Source: Chara braunii (taxonomy: Eukaryota; Streptophyta; Charophyceae; Charales; Characeae). From it: 37,252 nucleotides of DNA. The stretch lies in assembly GCA_003427395.1 (NCBI GenBank), contig BFEA01000013.1, positions 1,369,944 through 1,407,195 on the forward strand. The letters are read 5' to 3'. The notes below the pieces were generated by a model that ran no database searches, was not told where the DNA came from, and worked only from the letters and a program-made list of their open reading frames with translations. The translations under genes and the position numbers were made by a program. Shown here in pieces: positions 8,753-18,525 of this stretch. Position 1 is the first letter of the stretch. Every line of letters begins with the position of its first letter.

Positions 8753-10777
8753 ATGAGTGACAGGGAGGGCACTATAGAGGACGACCGGCTCATGCGTTCA
8801 CGTAGACGTCCGATTGCCCACTTGGCTTTAGGACCAGAGGGCGATCGACATTTGTTCCGCCAACTTAGAGAGAGGCAGCAGCAGCAGAGGAGGGTTAGAG
8901 CAGCGGAGGCTAGCAGGGCGCTCGTAAGTGAAGCCGCAGCTTCGGAAGCAATGGCTACCTCTGCGTAGTAGACTTCTCAAGCAGGTAGTTCAGGATCTGT
9001 AGGGTCAACAAGTTCTGCAAGGTCTACCGACTTTGTAGGATCAACAAGCTCTATAGGGTCAACGGTTGCGCAAGCTTTGAGACAGTCCGCTGGCGTTATG
9101 GCAAGCCAGCCATTAGTGATGACTCCCGAGGAGGTCGCCATACAGCGAGCTGCTGCTCGCGAGGCACAGTTACAGCAGGCTTTGGGAGAGATTAAGGAAG
9201 AGAAAGAGAGAATGATTAGGAGAAGAGCTAGGATGCAGCGGAGGCAAGAGGACGTCAGTGAGTTAGAGGAGATGGACCCAACAGAAATGGATGATGGTGT
9301 GAGAACCATTCGGTCGGTCCTGCTAAGTGTAGTGGAAATGCAGGATCACCAGACGAAGATCTTACAGGACACCCAACAGAGTCTGACTGTGTTAGTCGGG
9401 CAGATGCAGGCGTCACCATCACCGTTCGGGCCAGGTGACTGGCCCGTTGCACATCCTCCTCCTTTTGTCCCACCAGTGACTGGGCTATCCCCATATACAG
9501 CCCCAGCATCGGTTCAGACCGTTTCCCTGGGCATGCCGTTATCAGGAGTGCTCTCAACAGGTCCTAGTTTGTAGGTTCTTGTACAACCAATGTACTCCCA
9601 ACCTCCGTTGCAGATTGCAGTTACAACGCAACCTGCTGTCTCGCAGCATGTACAACCGCAGGGTACACAGCCTCTGCAGCCAATGCAGCCGCCTGTATCA
9701 CAGGGTCCACAGCCCAGTGGGATGCAGGGACCGGGACAAACTCAGTGGGTACCAAAGACGGCCATTACCGCTCCTAAACCCTTCACAGGGTATAAGAGGG
9801 GCGAAGACCTCGACACTTGGTTAAGGGCAGTGTCGGTCTATGTCAAGTGTAAACTCACCTTGCCGCATGAGGAAGTGCTTGTGGCCGCATCTTACCTAGA
9901 GGGTAGTGCAGCAAGATGGTTGAGTGGTTTAGTACAGCTACAAGGATACGGTCATGACTTTCGCGCTTGGGCGGTCACCCAGCAATTGGATGACTTCCTC
10001 AAGTTGGTGGAAGAAAGATGGCATGATCCTAAGGAGGCCCAAAAGGCCACTGATGCGATCCTGACATTGCACACGAGGCAGTTCAAGTCAGTGAGGGAGG
10101 CCACCGACGCTGTAGAGCGTCTGATCTGTGTCCTTGGGGTGCGCTATGACCCCCAGGTTTTACTCACCTCCTACCTGAGATGCTTTCCTATGTCTCTTAG
10201 GAATCAGTTGGCAGGTGAGGCCAACATCAATGTTCACGACTTTCCCTCGTTTAGCAAGAAGGCCCTAGACCTTGAGGCGAAGATAGGGCATGGGTAGGCA
10301 CCCACTACGGATGGTAGGAGAAAGTCACTGCCTCCCAACTGGAAGGCGAAAGGTCGCATTATGTTTGTCGATAAGGATGGTTCAACCATCGAGTTAGACG
10401 ACAACTTCCAGGAGGGAGTAGGTTCAGAAGCTCGCAGCATTGAAGCTTCAGGGGGTGGAGTTATTGCTACTGTAGCTCAGAAAGGTAAGGCGACCTTTAG
10501 ACGCCGTGGAGGCTCCTGGTCAAGGAGTCAAGTTGACCCCAACGCTCCCCCATGGGAGAAGGCGGGTCTCACAGAGGACGTGTGGAGAGATCGGTACACA
10601 CAGCAGGCTTGTATCCGTTGTGGCCAATATGGCCATAACCAATTCAAATGCCGAAACAAGAAGGTGACCGAGAAGATTCCGCCTACGATGGGGCAGACGT
10701 TGGGATCCTCCCATCCCGTCGGTAGCAATGTAGCTAGTACTTCTGGCACTGCTCTGGGAAACATGTCAGGCCAGTAG
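8753..10777 (+). pseudogene. gag: Element C gag (capsid and CCHC nucleocapsid), interrupted by TAG codons
   Basis: One frame runs from ATG 8753 to TAG 10775-10777, about 674 codons, broken only by TAG at 8966, 8969, 9572 and 10295; no frameshift is needed. The N-terminal part is charged and Arg/Gln-rich, then a Ser/Thr/Gly-rich linker, a coiled-coil stretch (EVAIQRAAAREAQLQQALGE, followed by a Lys/Arg/Glu run near 9190-9270), and a Pro/Gln-rich linker. The capsid (Retrotrans_gag-like) domain lies at about 9770-10290 (PFTGYKRGEDLDTWLRAV, then GSAARWL). A CCHC zinc knuckle, CIRCGQYGHNQFKC (CX2CX4HX4C), is near 10612-10653. Gag forms the particle and binds the RNA. Pol follows in the -1 frame. 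Confidence 0.85.
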
Positions 10778-10797
10778 GAATAGTAGTTGTTCCTGCT
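10756..10797 (+). promoter_or_regulatory. Candidate -1 ribosomal frameshift site, element C gag/pol
   Basis: The heptamer G GGA AAC (10756-10762) is in the gag frame and fits X XXY YYZ. Slipping -1 gives GGG AAA and enters the pol frame, open from there past the gag stop at 10775. A stem AGTAGG (10773-10778) with CCTGCT (10792-10797) starts ten bases downstream, and a stronger 11-pair stem lies at 10802-10833. GGGAAAC is a known efficient slippery sequence in other retroelements. No experimental support. Confidence 0.5.
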
Positions 10798-11277
10798 AGG
10801 GTCGAGGTGGTGGACACACCCTCACCATCTCGAGAGATGGCCCAAGCTACTGGCTCCAGCGTTGTCCCGCAAACACATTCGGACCCATCGAGCCTCTGTT
10901 AGATGAATGTGTTCGAGTCCTTAGAGGAGCTTGAGGAGGAGTGGTCTAGATCAGACCCACTAGCTTCTTGGACGACATTGGTCAAAGCCCCGAAGGGTGA
11001 GATGTTCGTCAGCGAGGTGGTCATTGGCGGCCACAAGGCCGGGGCCTATTATGACACTTGCTCGACTAGGAACTTCATTAGTCGCGCGTGCATTGAGAGG
11101 TTGCGCTTACAGGGGCAAGTGCAGCGCCTGAGTCGACTTGTGGAGTCGACCTGTGCCAACAAACAGCGCATGGTAGTCAACGGCTACCTCCAGGATGTTG
11201 AGTGTTGTTTCCCGTACGCGGGAGGGGAATTGAGACATCGCGTCTCGTTCCTAGTGAGTGACCACAACCCAGTTTGA
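10777..11277 (+). pseudogene. Element C protease, active site and C-terminus damaged
   Basis: The -1 frame relative to gag starts GIVVVPARVEVVDTP, meets a TAG at 10900-10902, and continues from ATG 10903 to TGA 11277. The retropepsin-like region reads GHKAGAYYDTCSTRNFIS: the catalytic triplet is D-T-C where the family has D-T/S-G. After SFLVSD the sequence jumps to FDWDRK in another frame, so the ILG(M/T)DW block seen in element D (19351-19374, as MILGTDW) is deleted. Protease would cut Gag-Pol; this copy should be inactive. Confidence 0.75.
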
Positions 11278-11985
11278 CTGGGACCGAAAAGTGGTCAAAC
11301 ACACTTTCTCAGGTGGAGGGACTGCCAAATTGCGTAAGTTCAAAGCTAGTAGTCTGATTGAGTCCCACGGATGCATGTGTGCGGCCGTGTTCTACAATTA
11401 CCGTAAGCAAAATCAGGAGGAGGGTATGTACCTAGCTTATGTCTCTGCTGCAGGCGAGCCGGTGAAAATGTCGTCGGAGATAGAGGGAGTAGTTGCTAAG
11501 TACCCTGATCTATTTGAAGAGCCGACAGGGGTTGTTGAGAGGGAGGTCGTCCACGCGACAGAGATTATCCCAGGGTCTAGTATCCCAAAGGGTAGGATCT
11601 ATCGGATGTCTCCAGGCAAGCTCGATGAGCTTCGCCGGCAACTCAAGGAACTCGTAGAGAAGGGTTGGATCCGGCCCAGGGTTTCTCCTTATGGGTCTCC
11701 AGTACTATTCGTACCTAAGAAGGAGGGAACACTTAGGATGTGCATTGACTATAGGGGCCTCAATGCCATCACTGTTAAGAACAGAGAGCCCCTACCGCGC
11801 ATCGACGATTTGCTAGATAGAGTGCAAGGGTGTCGGTACTTCAGTAAGATAGATTTGAAGTCCGGGTACCATCAGATTGCAATCCGGCTCGAGGATCAAC
11901 ACAAAACCGAATTTCAGACCAGGTACGGTTTGTACGAGTTTGTGGTGATGCTTTTCGGTCTTTGCAATGCTCCTGGCACCTTTCC
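11258..11985 (+). pseudogene. Element C reverse transcriptase, N-terminal half
   Basis: The open frame has the protease-RT linker ([21 protein letters not shown]), [20 protein letters not shown], the finger region with [26 protein letters not shown], and the palm motif [14 protein letters not shown] with the first catalytic Asp (near 11851). It ends with [17 protein letters not shown], where the LINE-like insertion at 11986 interrupts it. The other half with the YLDD box resumes at about 12840. The domain itself is well preserved. Confidence 0.85.
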
Positions 11986-12840
11986 CCAAACACACACACA
12001 AGCCCCATCTATTCTGGGGGGCAGCAGTCCGGTTGCTAATCACCGGCAAGCAAAAAGACAAAGGTAGAAATAACCAGATGAATAAACAAGAAAAGGGGTC
12101 TCCCTCCAGGCAGTAGAACAGCCTGGGGGGCAGCGACAACTCAAAGGAACAGGCGAACTCACGCCTCCTAACAAAGATACCGGCAGAGGGAAAAGAGTGT
12201 GCTAGGACCATCCCTTCACGCCTCACGCCCCCCAACAAAAAAACCACCTATCCTAAACTTCATGTAATCGAATCAGCTGCTGGAAATACTGGAACCACTG
12301 GTACCTTTAATTCAGATTTTCTTTTTCGATTTCCCATATACACCTACTCTCATTCCTAACATTCCTCTCCCAAAAGGCCCCCCTTCCATTGCCCCCCCCA
12401 CCCCATACCCCCCACCCTCGCAATTCTTCCAAACCTACCATAACTTACTTCTCTTAAAAAAAACCGTTACATCGAAAAAGAGCTCTATCCTAGAAAACCC
12501 TATGCTATTGCTCCTGGGACAGATTAGAGCCCCACGGAAAGACCCACTCCCAAACCCCTACCCGATCCCCCACCCTAATAATCACTTGATAAGACTTCCA
12601 AGCATCAGCAAAAAGCTTCCATCCCCCATTCCTCCGTTTTGCCACATCCGCAGCGACAGCCACCCGCAAATTCCTTACCATCCAGACACGTAAAGTATCG
12701 AAGGATGGCTGAACTCCCTCTCTCAAAAATCGTGCCCGCATAGCCCAAACTGCTGCCCAAAAGCCCGCCCATACTGTATCTGCCGCATACGCTTCTTGCA
12801 AAGACTTCGCTTATCCCCCCAAGAGCTGCCCCACCAACAC
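11986..12840 (-). mobile_element. Insert in C reverse transcriptase: probable 5'-truncated LINE, antisense
   Basis: The insert sits between CTGGCACCTTTCC and GGACGATACGCTATGAATC. Read on the minus strand it has an open frame first (12801-12505), then about 500 bp without one, and ends in a GTGTGTGTG tail at 11990. An imperfect repeat CCAAACAC (11986-11993) and CCAACAC (12834-12840) could be a target duplication. A coding 3' part, 3' UTR, simple tail and loss of the 5' end fit target-primed insertion of a LINE. The plus strand is very C/A-rich around 12360-12425. Confidence 0.5.
12505..12801 (-). pseudogene. Possible LINE ORF2 C-terminal fragment
   Basis: The 98-codon minus-strand frame is rich in Trp, Ala and Arg (for example FWAAVWAMRARFLREGVQPS, later RNGGWKLFADAWKSYQVI). 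The spacing of Trp and basic residues resembles the region after the reverse transcriptase in plant-type LINE ORF2 proteins, but I see no Cys/His finger or catalytic motif, so the assignment rests mostly on context. Upstream the same frame meets a stop at about 12815, so the fragment is broken or truncated at the 5' side. It could equally be an unrelated hypothetical protein piece. Confidence 0.35.
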
Positions 12841-13485
12841 GGACGATACGCTATGAATCGGATCTTTCATGACTACTTGGACAAGTTTGTCATCGTGTAC
12901 CTCGATGACATACTTATTTTTAGTAAGACTGTCGAGGAGCACGTTGCGCACTTGGACAAAGTCTTGAGTCTCCTGCGACAACACAAGTTCAAGATCAACG
13001 GTGAGAAGTGCGAGTTTGGCCGCACCCGTGTTTTGTACTTGGGTCATGAGATTTCCGCGGAAGGGTTGAAGCCCGATGACGCGAAGGTGGCCAACATTCG
13101 TGACTGGCTGCGTCCTCGGTCTGTGACTGATATGAGGTTTTCCTTAGGGATGACCGGCTACTATTGCAACTTCATAAAGAACTATAACATAGTTGCCGCC
13201 CCTTTGATTGATCTGACCCGCCTTGACATCCCATGGGAGTGGACTGAGAGATGCGAGGCTGCTTTCAGACATCTGAAGCATGCGTTGACACATTATGAAG
13301 TCCCGAAACTTCCTGATCCTGACAAGTCATTTATAGTGACTACGGATGCTAGCCAATATGGCATAGGCGCTGTACTTGCACAACAGGAGGGGAAAAAGTT
13401 GAGGCCAGTTGAGTACATGTCCAAGAAAATGCCGTCTCAGAAGTTGGCTAAGTCCAGCTATGAGAAGGAACTCAATGCGGTTTAA
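12841..13485 (+). pseudogene. Element C reverse transcriptase C-half and RNase H start
   Basis: After the insert the pol frame resumes with YAMNRIFHDYLDKFVIVYLDDILIF; the catalytic YLDD box is intact (12898-12909). The thumb (LSLLRQHKFKINGEKCEF, VLYLGHEIS), the connection (GYYCNFIKNY) and the RNase H start (FIVTTDASQYGIGAVLAQQEGKKLRP) follow. It ends at TAA 13483-13485 after ELNAV, where a CAA (Gln) would fit the family; the same frame carries on beyond it. Confidence 0.87.
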
Positions 13486-14301
13486 AAGGCTCTGACCCAT
13501 TGGAGGCACTATCTCCTTGGGAGGTTCTCCATCCTCAGGACCGATCATCAGACACTGAGATGGATGAGAACTCATCCGGTGCTCTCTGACGCTCTGAAGC
13601 GTTGGATTGAAGTCATAGAGCAGTATGACTTCGAACCCCAGTACATCAAGGGCAAGTACAACAAGGTTGTTGATGCCTTGTCACGTAGATCTAATTTCTC
13701 AGGTGCGCTCATTACTGAGTTCAATCTTGCGGACGATGTTACTCTGTCTTTGGTGGAAGCCTATCGCAAGGACCCGTTTATGGCCGAGATCATACGCAGA
13801 CTCGAGGCGAAGGACAAAGAGACTTCTGCCAAGTTTGAGTTGGTCAACGGCCTGTTGTTCCTTGAGAAGGCAGGGAATAAACGTTTGTGTGTGCCCAATA
13901 GGGAGTCTTTGCGTAGTTTATTTCTAGGCGAATGTCATGATGCGGAGACTTGTCAGGTCTGTCAGAGGGACAAGCCACGTACACAGGCTCCTCTTGGGCT
14001 CCTGAAGCCCCTTCCGATTCCGGAAAGGCCTGGTGAGAGCCTGTCCATGGACTTCATGGATACGCTGGTCACCAACAAGAGTGGAATGCGCTACATCTAC
14101 TTCATTGTGGATAGGTTTGGTAAGTTTGCTAGGTTAGTCGCAATGCCGGCAACAGCTAAGACGAAGTATGTGATTAAAATATTTAAAGAGAATTGGGTTA
14201 GAGAGTTTGGATTGCCAAAGTCTATCGTTAGCGACCGGGACGTGCGATTTACCAACGAATTGTGGAAAGCAGCAGCTGCAGAGCAAGGCTCTCAACTGTA
14301 G
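13486..14301 (+). pseudogene. Element C RNase H end and integrase, zinc finger deleted
   Basis: In the same frame: KALTHWRHYLLGRFSILRTDHQTLRW and GKYNKVVDALSRRSNF finish RNase H. The integrase finger is cut: ECHDAE runs straight into TCQVCQRDK, losing about 40 residues including the second His, while the Cys pair remains. The core has SMDFMDT and VSDRDVRF with both catalytic Asp residues. The fragment ends at TAG 14299-14301 where a CAG (Gln) would suit the GSQL(Q)MTSG text. Confidence 0.87.
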
Positions 14302-14986
14302 ATGACATCAGGCAATCATCCCGAGGCAAACGGACAGGCTGAACAAATGAACCGCGTTGTACAACACCTGCTAAGGCATTACATCAAGCCAAATCAGGTA
14401 GATTGGGATGAGAAACTTGCTCTCATCGCCAGTTTGTGCAATAATGTTGTGCACAGCGCAACCGGAGTCAGTCCTAACAGCTTGCTACTGACCTTCAGAC
14501 CCCGACTGCCTTTAGACTTTCTACTAACTGACAATCAGCCGGCTGCTGCACCAGGGACTCTAGAGTTTGCGTATAGATATGAGCACTTGATGCAGCATGC
14601 TGTGGAGCAGGTGCACAAAGCACAGGCGGCGATGATAGAATCTGAGAACAAACACCGCCGCCCATCTATATTCCAGGTAGGGGAAAGAGTCTGGGTGAAG
14701 TCCTCTGAACTGGGACAACAGTACGGGATATCCCGTAAACTCATGCCGCAGTACTTTGGACCGTGGGAGGTATTGGATGTCGTGGGGAATGAACCGGATG
14801 GCCCGTCTTATGTTATTCGCATCCCTGGTCACTTACGCACTTACCCTGTCTTTCACGCCTCCAAGCTTGCACCTTTCAAGGAAACAGATCAGTTTCCTTC
14901 CCGATGCTCAATGCTGCCCCCAACCATGGATGGAGAGGTGGACATAGACGGCATCGTGGATCACAGGGAGCTGCCCGTTCCAAGAC
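14302..14986 (+). pseudogene. Element C integrase C-terminal region, cut by the gap
   Basis: The same frame continues: MTSGNHPEANGQAEQMNRVV with the catalytic Glu present, YIKPNQVDWDEKLALIASLCNNVVHSATG, then KHRRPSIFQVGERVWVKSSEL, LMPQYFGPWEVLDVVG and TYPVFHASKLAPF. The chromodomain-like part begins (VDIDGIVDHRELPVPR) and then runs into undetermined bases at 14987. The real end of pol and the start of the 3' LTR are inside the gap. Confidence 0.87.
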
Positions 14987-15556
14987 NNNNNNNNNNNNNN
15001 NNNNNNNNNNNNNNNNNNNNNNNNNNNNNNNNNNNNNNNNNNNNNNNNNNNNNNNNNNNNNNNNNNNNNNNNNNNNNNNNNNNNNNNNNNNNNNNNNNNN
15101 NNNNNNNNNNNNNNNNNNNNNNNNNNNNNNNNNNNNNNNNNNNNNNNNNNNNNNNNNNNNNNNNNNNNNNNNNNNNNNNNNNNNNNNNNNNNNNNNNNNN
15201 NNNNNNNNNNNNNNNNNNNNNNNNNNNNNNNNNNNNNNNNNNNNNNNNNNNNNNNNNNNNNNNNNNNNNNNNNNNNNNNNNNNNNNNNNNNNNNNNNNNN
15301 NNNNNNNNNNNNNNNNNNNNNNNNNNNNNNNNNNNNNNNNNNNNNNNNNNNNNNNNNNNNNNNNNNNNNNNNNNNNNNNNNNNNNNNNNNNNNNNNNNNN
15401 NNNNNNNNNNNNNNNNNNNNNNNNNNNNNNNNNNNNNNNNNNNNNNNNNNNNNNNNNNNNNNNNNNNNNNNNNNNNNNNNNNNNNNNNNNNNNNNNNNNN
15501 NNNNNNNNNNNNNNNNNNNNNNNNNNNNNNNNNNNNNNNNNNNNNNNNNNNNNNNN
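14987..15556. other. Assembly gap, 570 N
   Basis: All bases are N. By comparison with the 5' LTR, about 310 bp of the 3' LTR start and the end of C's pol should lie here, which the stated gap size could just hold. Any reading frame drawn across it is artificial. Confidence 0.99.
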
Positions 15557-16162
15557 GAAAGGCCCAGCGCACCCTGGGACAGCAAGCAGGCAGGCCACTT
15601 CCATATAGCAAAGGGCCTGCCTCCGCATTTGGCATTCGGGTGCTGGCTGCATGCTGCCCAAGCGCTGTTGCGCTGAAGCTGGCTGACACTCACGCGCTCA
15701 CGGGCGAGCAGGAAGGAGCAGGCAGCCATAGCCGAGCTGGGCTGCTGTGAGCTGGGTGAGGCGCAGGGTGGTCCTTGGGTGCAAGTGGCATTTGTGTGTT
15801 GGGGAACGAGGTTGTGAGTGAGGCGAGAGACATACCGTGTGCTGGAAGCGTGCAACATAGGTCGCTGTATGCTCGTACTTCGGGAAAGCTGTTGACGTCA
15901 TCTTCGGCATTGTAGTATAGGCTAGATAGGATCTGCCATCTGTAGTCTGGGCGTCGAGCGCCAGATAGGATATCAACATTGGTTCTTCGTTGATGATGAT
16001 GATGGAACAATTCCAGCATTGTCAATTATGAGCTCTTGGTGTGTTCTTATTTGGTGAAACTCGTGATGCAATTCTGCTGTTGGTTCGAGGTCACGACTAT
16101 CTGGTCTTATGTGTATGATGCTGTTTGATTGCTGAAGTTCGCTATTGCTCATCTTCCTTGCA
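15557..16162 (+). mobile_element. Element C 3' LTR, right part
   Basis: It aligns with 6913-7487 of the 5' LTR from about 15609 and ends CTTCCTTGCA at 16162. GCCATAGC lies at 15725-15732. The first 50 bp differ from the 5' LTR, including TATATAGC before AAAGGGCC. It is followed by the duplication base set GATGC and the last piece of LTR1. Confidence 0.85.
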
Positions 16163-16219
16163 GATGCATGTGGTGTGAATATGTGCACTCGTTGGTGTTG
16201 AACTAGGAGGTTTATTGCA
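16163..16219 (+). mobile_element. LTR1, right end
   Basis: GATGCATGTGGTGTGAATAT and the following bases match the last 57 bp of LTR2 (31587-31643) and end TTTATTGCA. This is the part missing at 6552, so element C sits between the two pieces. It is followed directly by a primer binding site, so this LTR acts as the 5' LTR of D. Confidence 0.88.
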
Positions 16220-16749
16220 AACTGGTATCGGAGTAGTTGCTCGTTACACCCATTGGACATCGTTGGCAACGAATAAGGTCGGCGAGGAGGGAGATAGGAG
16301 AGTGAGTTGAGTAGGGAGAAGACTGACGAAGGGGGGAAGAAGAAGGCCGAATAAGGAGTGGCTCGATTACGTACCTATTGCTGCTGCGTTGGAGCGTTGG
16401 AGCGTTGGAGCAGCCGAGGAGCTTCATCAACGGAACGTTAATTGGAGTGAAGTGCATCCCCCCATTAAAACCTGCATTGCATGCTGACTTGTCTTGGTGA
16501 TTGGTACCTTCCCAACCTTGGTGTCACTGCTGCTGGGCTGGTCTAAGTTGACGATCTGTTTAGAGTCCAGAACCAGTCCGTGCACTCAAAAAAAAAAAAA
16601 AAGTGTATATACGTATATAGGTTTGGGAAGGTATTCAGCAATCAGCAACAGTCAAACCCACTCGTGAGTTAGTGACTAGTAATTAGTAGTTGGGGATTAG
16701 ATCTAAGTGGTGAGGGGGTGGAGGCCGCTTACCTGTGTTTCTAATCACC
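16220..16749 (+). other. Element D leader
   Basis: The leader holds a perfect TCGTTG-G-CAACGA palindrome (16254-16272 region), three tandem copies of GCGTTGGAGC-like units at 16386-16412, CTTCATCAACGG near 16429, and an A15 tract at 16588-16602 followed by GTGTATATACG. GCTTACCTG at 16727-16735 is 15 bases before the gag ATG. The A-tract plus GTGT also occurs before E's gag. Confidence 0.6.
16223..16233 (+). promoter_or_regulatory. Element D primer binding site
   Basis: TGGTATCGGAG follows LTR1 after the spacer AAC. It is the same variant as in C, one base from the TGGTATCAGAG of element E. Initiator Met tRNA type. Confidence 0.8.
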
Positions 16750-18525
16750 ATGGATGACTACCCCATGTTCTCACTTCTGACCCTGTATATGCTCTGGGGC
16801 GCCCTTTTTCGTTTCCTCTTCTCTCTTGGCTTCCAACGGACATTTTGTTCACATGCGGTGTTAAGGTCTAAGAAGTCAACATAGGGAAGTACAATTGCGG
16901 AACAGGCAGAGATAGACCGCCGCCTGGCTGAGAAGAAAAACCAAAAGGAAGAGATGAAAATAAAGGAGGAGGAGGAAGTGAAGAAAAAGTTGTTAGAAGA
17001 GAAAAAGAAGATGGAGAAGGAGATGAAAGAGAAAGAGAGAAAGATGATGGAAGAGTTGAAAGAAGAAATAGAAGAAGAAGATATGGGCGACAGGTTGGAA
17101 AGGAGGAGGACCCAGCCGCAGGAAGAAAAGGGTGAAAGCAGCCATGTTGGAGAGATCAGGTTGCTGCAGTTGGAGGCGATGGATTGGATGGGACAATTCA
17201 GGTAGCAGACGTAGACGCTGGAAGAGACTGAGGAGGAGAAAAATGGTTTTGTGCTCAAAATGTCAGCGGCAGCAGAGGATAAGGAGGAGAGAGAGTTATT
17301 GATAGAAGAGAAAAAAACCGAACTTAACGACAAATTGGTGGTTGCAAAAATGCAAGAATATAATGATTAAAAAAAGATGGAGGAGGAGGGGGAGAGGTTG
17401 CAGGCACTGTTGAAAGAACAAAAGGGAAAGCAAGTTTCCACAGACGAACAGTTAACTCTCTTGATGAAAACCCTTCTCCACACTAATGAAGAACTTGCTG
17501 CCCTTCATCGGTCTGACAGTAAATTGAAGTTCCATCAGGGAGAATTTGAGGGAACCTGGAACAACTTTTTGCGCACAGCCTCTCACAAGGCAGATGGCCG
17601 GATCTTTGGTTATCTAAAGTAGTTAGATGACGCCCTCACCAAGAAGATAACAGACCCTGTGGTAGTAAGAAAGTTGAAGATTGGAGGCGGGGGAGGAGAT
17701 GGAGGAGATGATGGAGATGGTGGGGACATGAAAGGAAAGGGTGTCAAGAAGGAGAAAGATGGGGAAGAGGAGGAGTCCAGGTAAAAGATGAAGGTGAAGT
17801 TGCCTTGGACTTATACAGGGGAAAAGGAAGAAAGCATCTTCCACTGGGAGGCGGCTATGGGGACATACCTATATGCACAAAAGATTTCGTACCGGGACCG
17901 GGTGTTAATGGCAAGTTCGTGCATGGCAGGGGACGCGATGAGTTTCACAATCTCTTTCATGAAAGAGGCTGGCTCCGCAACCATGGTTGAGTTTTCTCAA
18001 CAGATGCTGATCGAAGACTTCCTCAAAGCCCTTAGAGAAAGGTTTGAAGATAAGAACCTGGCCCGTAAGACTGAGTCTCTGATCCTTAACATTAGTGACC
18101 GAAAATGGAAGAGTGCGTCAACTCTCAAAGCCACAATGGATGAACTGTTGCAATGCCCGGATCACGGATTAACACCGATACATATCTTAAATAATTTTGC
18201 TAGAGCACTCCCAGACCCTCTAAAAACACAACTGTATCCCCGCACTAAGGAAGAAGGAATGACAAACAAGAAGTTTAGCAAGATGGTTGTAGATCATGAT
18301 GGTTTTCTGCAAGAGGCACAATATTGCCATTATTGGAAAGGCCTGCAGGCCGGCAAGAAATGGAAAGATCGGGCGATCTCCAGGGATATAGTAGGTAAAG
18401 ATAACTTACTGGTCACCTTTGAAGGAGGAGGATGGAGTCACTTAGCCCAGGGAGGGGACTATGTGGCTGTTGCAGCCCGTGGGGAAGGGCAACAAGGAGG
18501 AAGAGGCCGTGGTAGAGGAAGATGA
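16750..18525 (+). pseudogene. gag: Element D gag: hydrophobic leader, coiled coil, capsid
   Basis: One frame runs from ATG 16750 (context ACCATGG) to TGA 18523, 592 codons, broken by TAG 16882, 17203, 17212, 17620 and TAA 17368, 17782. It starts MDDYPMF with a hydrophobic segment (LYMLWGALFRFLFSLGF), then a long Glu/Lys coiled coil (about 16900-17110 and 17230-17530), a Gly/Asp-rich linker (17685-17735), and a capsid domain from KLPWTYTGEKEESIFHWEAA (17797) through DRKWKSASTLKATMDELL to about 18400. It ends in an RG-rich tail. The 5' start and layout are shared with elements E and F. Confidence 0.85.

Larger units (their letters stand above)
6553..16162 (+). mobile_element. Element C: near full-length Ty3/gypsy retrotransposon nested in LTR1
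   Basis: The order is 5' LTR (6553-7487), PBS (7491), leader, gag (8753-10777), protease, reverse transcriptase, RNase H, integrase, assembly gap, 3' LTR (to 16162). The flanking host sequence is one LTR cut in two with an imperfect 5-bp duplication (GAGGC/GATGC), which is what integrase-driven insertion produces. Gag and pol differ clearly from those of B, D and E, so C is another family. It is dead: several in-frame stops, a deletion in protease, a LINE-like insert in reverse transcriptase, and loss of most of the integrase zinc finger. Confidence 0.88.

Noticed and set aside
10802-10833. Strong 11-pair stem as the frameshift stimulator of C
   Set aside because: It begins 39 nt after the heptamer, too far for a classical stimulator; the weaker nearer stem is preferred. 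It is kept only as a possible outer structure.
14876-15858. Long open frames crossing 14987-15556
   Set aside because: They exist only because the gap of N contains no stop codons.
16758-17333. 191-codon minus-strand frame opposite D gag
   Set aside because: Ser/Phe-rich mirror of the Glu/Lys coiled coil codons; shadow of the real gag. The same applies opposite E gag (25025-25378) and F gag (36530-37035).
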